Of a stretch of 64,000 nt of DNA, positions 56,159 to 64,000 are shown piece by piece. The stretch spans positions 21,774,262-21,838,261 of the forward strand of contig OY992540.1 in NCBI GenBank assembly GCA_963921195.1, given 5' to 3'. Position 1 is the first letter of the stretch; each line of letters opens with the position of its first letter. The notes under the pieces are model-generated. The model did no database searches, was not told the origin of the DNA, and was given only the letters and a program-made list of their open reading frames with translations. The position numbers were made by a program, and so were the translations under genes. The DNA is from Pegoplata infirma. Taxonomy: Eukaryota; Arthropoda; Insecta; Diptera; Anthomyiidae.

Positions 56159-56862
56159 CCCAGCAAAACTTTGGTAATGTGTAGTGATTATATAACACAT
56201 TACCAGGTAATGTATATACCTAATTTGTAGCATTATTTTAGGATGTCTTACCAAGTGAAAAATAATGCATTACTAATAATTTGATACGTAATGCATGATT
56301 ATTGGAAAAAATGTATTTCATATTTATTATTTCTAAAGATTAAATCATGGATGACTTATATTTGATTACATTATGTATTATTTGAAAGTTTGAAATAATG
56401 CATTATTTATAATTGGATGCATAATGCATTACAATAACATAAAAAATAATTATTTTATAAAAAAATGCATAAGTTTAAACTAGAGATGGGCTCACGACAG
56501 GAAATTTCTAACGACACACACTCACGAGCATATTTTATCTACTTACACTCACTTACAATCACGTGAGTAAATTTAATACAACATTACATTTTCACTACTC
56601 GTAACACCTTATATATTATCTTCTGGTATGCTATATTATTTCATTTCTCGTAACCTATAAAATATCATATATTTTACACCTTACTCGTATTCTTCGTTAT
56701 AAATTTATGACTTATTTTACACCTTACTGGTATTCTTTGTGATAATGTGGATGCATTACTTTGAGTCTCATCGCCTGTTAAAATCATCAATGCTGCAATG
56801 TATAAAATAAGAGATCCTATCATTTATTTTATACCTTATTTGGTAATCTAAGTTTTGCTGGG
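56159..56862. mobile_element. CCCAGCAAAACTT-ended MITE, 0.7 kb
   Basis: Left CCCAGCAAAACTTTGGTAAT, right AAGTTTTGCTGGG; flanking CT on both sides (2 bp). Interior rich in AATGCATTA words. A nested AGAGATGGGCTCACGACAG piece (56485-56600) belongs to the AGAGATG/CACTCACG family. Also an internal near-repeat TTATTTTACACCTTACT(C/G)GT. Superfamily unclassified. Confidence 0.65.
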
Positions 56863-57684
56863 CTAGACCGATTTTGCTGGATTGCAATACCAATCTGACC
56901 AGGTAAATGCCCAACATATATGCCAAACTTCAGGAGCCTCCGTAAAGTCTTTCACAAGTTAGCGTGTTTTCAACAGACAGACAGACGGACATAGCTAGAT
57001 CGTCTTAAAATCGATCGAGGATCATGAATATATACTTTATAGGGTCTTATACCAATATTCGAGGTGTTACAAACGGAATGACAAACTTATATATACCCTC
57101 TATCACTGGAGTGGAGGGTATAAAAAAATTTGATGAAAAACAAGTGAGAGTGTTAAATTCGGCTTTGCCTAATCTATTATACCCTCCAAAATGTAAAAAA
57201 AAAATTAAAAAAAAAAATGTGTCAGGGCGTTTCTTTTTTTTTTTGGGGGGGGGGGGGGTTGATAGGGTCAGTGGGGGACGTTGAGAGCACCTTCCCATCG
57301 CGATAAATATACCAAAGTTTCATTTAATTTACAAAAATACAAAAAAAACATGTAAAAAAGTGTATTTTTTCAGAGGTTGATTTAGTTCTTCAAGGGGGAA
57401 CTTTTTTCCCCCTTGTCCGATTTGGCCAATTTCCGAACTTAACCTGCCTAGGAACATAAGACATATTTGTGTCAAATTTGAAGGGTCTAGCTATTTTATT
57501 TTGGACTGCATCGTGTTAAGTACAGACGGACGGACGGACGGACAGACGGACGGACGGACGGACGGACATCGCTAAAATGTCTTAGAATCGATCACTGATC
57601 AATAATATATGTACTTTATGGGGTCCCCGACCGATATTTCGATGCGTTACACACGGAATGACAAAGTGAGTATACCCCCATACA

Positions 57685-59606
57685 TAACCTGACCAACTGC
57701 TTTTGACTGAAAAGCGGGATCGAAAGGTTGAAAAAGCGGGATTTTGATCTAAAAAGCGGGATTTTTTTTTAATAAGTGAAATTTGCCTTGAACGAACCCA
57801 CGAATACCCTCCAAAATGCACAAAATTCTGGAAATACTTTTATAGGATTGTAATTTTTTTTATGTAAAAAAATGCATAAGAACTTTGACTAGAAAAATTG
57901 TATTTTGATTACGTCAGCAAACATATCCTCTAGTCTAAGGAATTTTTTTACCAACCTTGGGATAAAATATTTAAGAATCAAAAAAATTGCATATGAAAAA
58001 TTAAATTAGAGTCGTAGACTGAATCTGATAACTTTTCTTATCAGTTTCTAAGAGAAAGTTAATCTCATATATTTTTTATAGAAAAATGTTTCAGAACTCG
58101 AGACTGTCCTTAGAAAATATTTAGATACTTATTTGACTCAGAATATAAGAATATTTTAAAAGAAAAATTATCTAAAATTTTAAGAATTCTTCTTCTGTAG
58201 GAAAAATGTTTAAGAATCTTATAAATTTTCTATAGAAAAAATACATTGGCAACTGTTTATTTCCTTAGAATAAAATATTTTAGTGTCTGACAAGAAATTT
58301 TCTGGAAAAAAAATCTAAAATCGGATCATTTTTCTACTGGAAAAACGTTTCAGAATCTGATAGTTTATGAAAAATATATTTCAGAATCTTAGAATTAATT
58401 ATATAGAAAAAGAGATTTTTCCTGTTTAAATAATATTTTAGAATCAGAGAATTTTTCTTTAGGAAAAGTTTTTCAAAATCTATGATTTTTTCCAACAAGA
58501 AAAATGTTTTGGAATTTTTCTATAGAAAATTATATCAGAATCTAAGTTTTTTTTGTATGCAAAATCTCTCAGAATCTGAAAATATTTCTGTTGAGAAATT
58601 TTATAAAGGAAGTGTGTCTTTGAGTCTGTAAATTTTTCTTTTGAAGTTTCGTCTTGAATTTTTCTTTAGAAAAATGCCTTAGAACCTAATAATTTTTCTA
58701 TATTCTATAATTTTCTTAGAAAACATTGGAACTTTTAAAATTTCCCTTCTTTTTTTCCCCCCTTCTCAAATATTTTCTATCGAAAAATGCCCCTTGAAAA
58801 AATCGGTCGGATCTGATTTAATCTGTTTGGATCTAAAAAATATAATTTTATCTGATCAGGTCTTTTTGATCCGACGTTTTTCCACAATTTCAGGATCCGA
58901 TCAGATTCAATCCGATCTACCAGAGTTCGAAATTGGAGACAAATTTCGTATCTTGTGGATCTTATCAGATACAAATCCCAGTATTAGATTTTTTAGAAAT
59001 CAGACCAGATCTAATCAATTTTTTTCACGGGGCTATAAAATTTAAGAATTTATTTTTAGAAAAGGGTATCAGATTTTTTTTTTTTCAAGGAAGAATTTTT
59101 TAGAAACCGATAATTTTTTAGAATCTGAGATTTTTCTTTTATGAAAAATGTTTCAGGGTCTGAGGATTTTTGTACACAAAAAAATTCTAAGAATCTGAGA
59201 ATTAGGAAACATGTATCAAAGTTTAATATTTTTTTATTGAAAGCTTTTTTCGGAATATCCGAAGTATCACAATGAAAAAAATTTATGTAAAAATTTAATT
59301 TTAATTTATTTTTGATTTAAATCAGTCGAGTAGAGTTCTTTTGAGAACAGTTTTTTTGGAGTAAACAAAATTTTTCTTAAAATTTTCTTTAAACGGTAAG
59401 AAATAGTTAATATACTCAAAAATATAATTCTCAAAATATAATTAAAATAACCTAAAAATTGTACTTTGCTATTCCAAAAGTCAAAAAGCGGGATAAAGCG
59501 GGACGAAGCGGGACTTTTGTTTAAAAAGCGGGATCGGAATTCAAGGCGGGATGAGACATCAAAAAGCGGGATAATCCCGCCAAAAGCGGGATGGTTGGTC
59601 AGGTTA
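57685..59606. mobile_element. hAT-like element with AAAAGCGGGAT subterminal repeats
   Basis: Inverted ends TAACCTGACCAAC; exact 8-bp TSD CCCATACA at 57677-57684 and 59607-59614. AAAAAGCGGGAT words cluster near both ends (three near the left, at least six including variants near the right), like transposase-binding sites of hAT elements. The interior (57990-59240) is the double-palindrome minisatellite, and 58790-59030 holds GGATCTGATTTAATCTG-like repeats. 1922 bp without recognisable transposase. Confidence 0.78.
57990..59240. repeat. Double-palindrome minisatellite inside the hAT element
   Basis: Units such as CAGAATCTGATAGTTTATG, TTTTTCTATAGAAAATTATA and TCTCAGAATCTGAAAATA of the 23.4-kb family. 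Interrupted at 58790-59030 by GATCTGATCAGGTCTTTTTG-like sequence, a separate run of GATC-rich imperfect repeats (ORFs on both strands there are incidental). Confidence 0.6.
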
Positions 59607-59634
59607 CCCATACAGTAGTTGGAGGGTATAAAAA

Positions 59635-59850
59635 TATGATAAAAAAAATTTAAGAAAATTGATAAAAAGAAAAATTTATGAAAAAAATTTTGATAAAAAA
59701 AATAATTTGATGAAAAAAAAATTTTAATGAAAAAAAAATTTTATAAAAAAAAAATAATGAAAATAAAATCTTGATAAAAAAAATAGTGTGATGAAAAAAA
59801 AAATTGATGAAAAAAAAAATTTATGAAAAAAAATTTCACAAAAAAAAAAA
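59635..59850. repeat. GATGAAAAAAATTT array 2
   Basis: About fifteen units such as TTTGATGAAAAAAAAATTTT directly after a mini-me 3' end, as in block A. Followed by TTGTTGAAAAATTATAATG. Confidence 0.7.
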
Positions 59851-60045
59851 TTTGTTTGTTGAAAAATTATAATGTTACGTTTTATTCACTCGCTGTTGAA
59901 AAACGGGTTTATTCACCAGCAGGTGAATTATTATCCAAATTACAAATCGAAGTTTCAAACCATTTTGGTTTTTGAGAAAATTAATTCTTATTTTCTTTTT
60001 CGTTAGTCGGTAGCTTATATAGTCGAACTGAGGTGGCGTCCTGCC

Positions 60046-61085
60046 GCCTAAAAACATTATGATGTAAAAATAACTATAAAAGTTCCAAATTTATAAACAC
60101 TTTGAACATTAATCGTTTTATAATTCTTTTAAATTAATGTAAATATTACAAACATTTCATTTAAAGTCCTTTAAACTTTAATGCAACAATTTCCTAAAAA
60201 TCCTTGTGAATTTCTTAAACAGAAATCATATGTTATTTCCAAAAAAATGTTATTTGACACTTTACTCATACATGTGTTTACAAAAAGGATTTTGTGTGAA
60301 TTTCTTAAGCTTAATACGGCCGCTTATAGTTGTCAATGATTTATCATCATTGTCGTCAACATCAGCAACAACCGTGAAAGTCCTGCTATTTCTTTTATAA
60401 TAATGGTTTTTGATGGTGTTGCTGTTTTTGTTGCTTTTATTATTATTATTGTTGTTTTTTGGAATAAACACGATTTTGGCATTACCACATTGCGTGCATT
60501 TAATTCCTTATAACGATTTATAAATGTTAATGTATGTGTGTGGGCGCTTATGTGTGTGTGTGTGTGAGTGTGTATGTATTTTTGTACATGCTGAAACATG
60601 TTTACACTATTTGTGTGTTGACTCACTTGTCCCATGTCATATTCGAGGTCTTGTGGTTCTGTAGTCACAGAACACTATTTACAATTCTGTGGCGGTTTAA
60701 AAACAAGGGTGGGGGGGTGGACGCAGTAGAGGGTGTTGGCTGAGATTGGATTTATTGAATGTTTTGATTTAATTTTCAGCGGTAAACATGGCATTATTGT
60801 TTTTACTGCATATTCCATCGAATGTGTGATGATGATGATTTTATTTATTCGTATAATACAATTTTAATTGTTAGTAAATAATCTTATTTATTTTTCCTGT
60901 TTCTGTTGTGATTTTTTTTTGTCACAAAAACAACAGGATTATCATAGATAATGATGACATAAGTTTAATGTTTAAGAGCGCGTAGTATATTGCGTGTGGG
61001 ATTTTAAGCAGGTGCTTTTGTGAATTTTTTTGTTTTTTTTTTTTAAACTTTTGAGTAAATTTTTAATGGCGTCAATTAAAAAATT
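60046..61085. other. Relatively complex stretch with microsatellites, no gene
   Basis: Contains TTATTATTATTGTTG at 60438, (TG)n-like DNA at 60534-60575, GATGATGATGATT at 60828, and imperfect GTTGCTGTTTTTGTTGC. The overlapping 111-codon minus ORF (60333-60668) is made of the complement of these repeats (Thr/His runs). Probably single-copy DNA between blocks. Confidence 0.4.
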
Positions 61086-61178
61086 ATACCCTCCACTCTA
61101 GTGATAGAGGGTATATATAAGTTTGTCATTCCGTTTGTAACACTTCGAAATATTGGTCTAAGACCCCATAAAGTATAT
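61086..61178 (-). mobile_element. mini-me/DINE-like family II, end cut by element W
   Basis: Hairpin ATACCCTC-CACTCTAGTGATA-GAGGGTAT, TATATAAGTTTGTCATTCCG, AACACTTCGAAATATTGGTC, CCCATAAAGTATAT: the reverse 3' end of family II, stopping inside its TA tract where ATGGGGCATTCC begins. Confidence 0.7.
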
Positions 61179-64000
61179 ATGGGGCATTCCATGTGAAATC
61201 GGACACTTTGAAAAACATTTTTTTAGATTTTCCCAATTTGTTTACAGTTTCCAGTACCCTTCGAAAACTCCTTCGTGGTAAATTTTCAGATTTTTTTGTT
61301 CACCCGTTCAAAAGATATCGAATTTTTAAAAATTGGTAGTTTGTTCCTTTACTCAAAATTCTTTTACTCATAACTTCTTTAATAATAGTTAAAATTTCAA
61401 TTTTTTTTTTCAAAATTTTTGTTTTTTTACGAACTTTAAAAAAAAAAATCCCAAAAAATCCTTAAAAGCGCTCTAGTATGCGATTTTGAAGAATTAAAAC
61501 TTAAATCTCATTTTTGAAAATGTTTGTACTCTTCGATTTTTTTGAAATTTTTTTGTGTAAAACTTCTATCGATTCTACAAATTTTTTGCCCAGGAGAATC
61601 GTGGGATAACGGTTATTACTGTTTTTTGAAAAAAATTTATTGTAATTTTCCAATCTTAAATTCATTTTTACTGCTCCAATGGTGCGTCATAGAGGATAGG
61701 TCATTTATTAGATCCACCCCCATTAATGTTTACGTCTTAACATTTCTTTGGAACAAGCTAATACCCTATCTCCAATTTCTAAGGCGGCTCCCACACAAAA
61801 CGACATTTTTTACAATGTGATCCAACCGCTGTAACTGCCCTAATAGTGCCCTTAGAGCAACAAAATGTATGACCGACCCAATATTTTTTTAGTTCAAACA
61901 TTTTCCCTGAACACACCTACCCTCTATATCTAATTGTTAAGGCGGTCCCCACACATTTTTTTTTATTTTTTGTAAATTTGTTTTATTTAATCAGCTTCTA
62001 CAGGTCCAATGGTGTGTCCGAGAGGGGTCATTAGTGAGACCGACCCCCATTTATTTTTACCCTACAACATTTTTTTAAAACATACCTACGCCCAATCTTC
62101 CATTCAAAATTACATTTTTATAAAATTTGCTCCAATTGTTATTTGTATGGGAGCCTACTTAGGGAGTGGAGATAGAGCGTAGGTATGTTTTAAAAAAATG
62201 TTGTAGGGTAAAAATAAATGTAGAAGCTGATTAAATAAAACAAATTTACAAACAAATAAAAAACAAGTAGAAAAGTTAAATTCGACTAGGCCGAATCTAT
62301 GAATACCCTCCACAATGAAAATTTTAAGTGATAGCAAATTTTCTAACGTGAAAAAGATAACAGTTATGATTAGAAATATTTTATTTTGTGTAAAAATTTT
62401 TTTTTTTAGTAATTAAAAAAAAAAAAAAAATAATTTTTTTATGAGTGTAAAATTTTTTTTGAGTGTAAATTTTTTTTCAAATTTTACATTCCAAAAAAAA
62501 TTTACTAATTTTTTTTTGGGTGTAAACTTTTTTTAAAGTAATTTTTGAAAAAACAACTATTTTTTTTTTTTAGTGTAAAATTTTTTTTGGAATTTTACAT
62601 TAAAAAAAAAAATTTATTAATTTTTTTTTCGAGTGTAAAATTTTTTTTGAGTGTAACATTTTTTTCGAGTGTATTTTTTTTTTTGTTTTGGTATAAAAAT
62701 ATTTTTAAGTGACAAAAATACGTTTTAAAATATTTTTGTGACTTACCAATGGTTGTAAAATAACAGGTTTAACGGGTTTTCACCACGTGAGTTTAAGGTG
62801 AAGCTAATCTGATATTCACGGTTTTGCTAATAACTTTTGAACCACTGGACCGATTTGGGTGAAATTCAATACGAACTAGGCTGGAGGAACGAAAAATATA
62901 TATGCCAAGCTTCAGCATCGTCAGAATTGATTTTCGAAAGTTATAGTGCTTTTTATCTCATAAATTCACGAAAAACCCTTGCCGAAATTTAGACTTTTGC
63001 TCATAACTTTTGAACCACTGGACCAATTTCGCTGGATTGCAATACCAACCTGACCAGGTAAATGCCCAACATATATGCCAAACTACAGGAGCCTCCGTAA
63101 AGTCTTTCAAAAGTTAGCGTGTTTTCAACAGACAGACAGACAGACAGACAGACGGACGGACGGACATCGCTAGATCGTCTTAAAATCGATCGAGGATCAT
63201 GAATATATATACTTTATGGGGTCCTAGACCAATATTTCGAGGTGTTACAAACGGAATGACAAACTTATATATACCCTCTATCACTAGAGTGGAGGGTATA
63301 AAAAATTGTATGGGGACCGCCTTAACAGTTAAAGATAGAGGTAGGTGTTTTCAGAGAAAATGTTTGGACTAAATAAATCGGTCATACATTTTGTTGGTCT
63401 AAGGGCACTATTAGGGCAGTTGGAGCGGTTGGAGCAAATTTAAAAAATGTCGTTTTGTGTGGGAGCCCCTTAGAAAATTGAGATAGGGTATTAGTTTGTT
63501 CCAAAGAAATGTTAAGACGTAAAAATTGATGGGGGTCGGTCTTATAAAGGACCCTCTATGACGCACCATTGGAGCAGTAGAAATGATTTTAAGATTAGAA
63601 AATTACAATAAAATTTTTTAAAAAAATTTAAAGAAATAGTAATAATCGTTATCCCACGATCCTCCTGGGCAAAAAATTTGTAGAATCGATAGAAGTTTTA
63701 CACAAAAAAATTTCAAAAAAATCGAAGAGTAAAACATTTTCAAAAATGAGATTTAAATTTTAAAAATCGCATACTAGAGCGCTTTTAAGAATTTTTTGGT
63801 ATTTTTTTTAAAGTACGTAAAAAAACAAAAATTTTGAAAAAAAAAATTTGAAATTTTGGCCATTATTGAAGAAGTTATGAGTAAAAGAAGTTTGAGTAAA
63901 GGAACAAACTAGCAATTTTTAAAAATTCGATATCTTTTGAACGGGTAATCAAAAAAATCTGAAAATTTACCACGAAGGAGTTTTCGAAGAGTACTATAAA
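61179..64000. mobile_element. GGGGCATTCC-ended foldback W, copy 2, runs off the window
   Basis: Left end ATGGGGCATTCCATGTGAAA. Arms fold around about 62135: GGCTCCCACACAAAACGAC (61785) mirrors GTCGTTTTGTGTGGGAGCC (63450); GACGCACCATTGGAGCAGTA (63550) mirrors the segment at 61673. Interrupted by a family II mini-me at 62261-63305. The matching right end lies beyond position 64000. The 98-codon ORF at 61524-61820 is arm sequence. Confidence 0.68.
62261..63305 (+). mobile_element. mini-me/DINE-like family II, complete copy nested in W
   Basis: AAACAAGTAGAAAAGTTAAA start, hairpin ATTCGACTAGGCCGAAT, ATACCCTCCACAATG. (TTTTTTGAGTGTAAAA)n-like tracts lie at 62445-62680. GAACCACTGGACCGATTT is at 62835, with a second AACTTTTGAACCACTGG near 63005. 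The (GACA/GACG) tract is at 63131-63164, then ATCGCTAGATCGTC, TATATATACTTTATGG and hairpin ATACCCTC...GAGGGTAT. About 1045 bp; the best family II reference here. Confidence 0.8.

Larger units (their letters stand above)
53489..57122 (+). mobile_element. mini-me/DINE-like family II, split by two transposons
   Basis: Starts AGTTAAATTCGACTAGGCCG and ends at the GAGGGTAT hairpin at 57095-57120. Insertions at 54109-55983 (within GAACCACTAGACCG) and 56159-56862 (within the second GAACCACTAGACCG motif) account for its 3.6 kb; without them it is about 1.05 kb, like its relatives. Short GTCY tract CAGACAGACAGACGGAC at 56974. Confidence 0.72.
57136..59634 (+). mobile_element. mini-me/DINE-like family I, complete copy split by hAT
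   Basis: Starts AAAAACAAGTGAGAGTGTTA; G13 run at about 57245; (GACGGACG) tract at 57525-57567; TATATGTACTTTATGGGG. At 57684 the terminal CCCATACAGTAGTTGG is split by the 1.9-kb insertion, and CAGTAGTTGGAGGGTATAAA resumes after it. Only about 575 bp without the insert. Confidence 0.78.
50912..60045. repeat. Composite repeat block B, enlarged by nested TEs
   Basis: Its first ~50 bp (50912-50960) and last ~35 bp (60011-60043) match the edges of block A at 18236-19885. Inside, block A has one truncated family I copy where block B has a head-to-tail series of mini-me-like elements. Both then continue with the GATGAAAAAAATTT array and the TTGAAAAATTATAATG-like segment. Confidence 0.55.

Noticed and set aside
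60333..60668. 111-codon ORF with Thr-His runs
   Set aside because: Reading of TG/CA and TTA/TAA microsatellites; no domain.
1..64000. CRISPR arrays, bacterial operons, rRNA or tRNA genes
   Set aside because: None seen. Direct repeats in the window are degenerate, without regular spacers, and the sequence is eukaryotic in character.

Overview
This window is eukaryotic, very AT-rich and essentially without host genes. It consists almost entirely of transposable elements (TEs), mostly short non-autonomous DNA elements inserted into one another, separated by low-complexity AT-rich spacer. The repeat vocabulary points to a dipteran, probably a calyptrate fly with an expanded genome. The main clues are many elements carrying a (GTCC/GTCT)n tract next to a TATATATA tract, as described for mini-me/DINE-1 (non-autonomous Helentron) elements of flies. 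hAT, Tc1/mariner, pogo-like and foldback elements with clear target-site duplications (TSDs) are also present. The species assignment is inference. I see no host exon, tRNA, rRNA or CRISPR array. The window could be intergenic or the inside of a large intron.

Layout. 1-0.85 kb holds two mini-me-like copies facing each other, followed by inverted and tandem ~330-bp modules to 2.2 kb. 3.47-4.29 kb has an element with ~185-bp direct terminal repeats; its second copy lies inverted at 44.8-45.55 kb. 5.24-7.31 kb is a 2-kb foldback. 8.95-12.65 kb is a nested stack: a hAT element split by two copies of a 1.1-kb element with 9-bp TSDs, one of which is split again by a 0.9-kb foldback. The unsplit version of the hAT host lies at 31.1-31.7 kb and proves the order. 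15.12-16.11 kb is a decayed Tc1-like element with the only clearly recognisable transposase. 16.85-17.34 kb is a pogo-like element. 18.24-19.89 kb is a composite block whose ends recur around 50.9-60.05 kb. 20.30-21.26, 34.13-36.12 and 54.11-55.98 kb are three elements with CAC- termini and 5-6-bp TSDs.

23.4-24.8, 26.6-26.8, 36.9-37.4 and 58-59.2 kb share a degenerate minisatellite built from two alternating palindromes. 28.0-32.0 kb is bounded by diverged inverted repeats and contains a TE-protein remnant and two hAT insertions. 32.7-32.9 kb keeps a piece of LINE reverse transcriptase. 37.9-40.1 kb is a second ~330-bp-module foldback with two MITEs in it. 45.9-47.8 kb and 61.2 kb to the right edge are GGGGCATTCC-ended foldbacks. 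51.0-59.6 kb is a head-to-tail array of mini-me-like copies interrupted by four other transposons.

The features work together only as insertion history: TSDs, split partners and empty sites give relative ages. Two protein families are recognisable (Tc1 transposase, LINE reverse transcriptase), and a third remnant is tentative. All are broken, so nothing here looks autonomous. Boundaries given with a stated TSD are good to the base; others are approximate (tens of bases). All similarity statements come from reading the sequence by eye.
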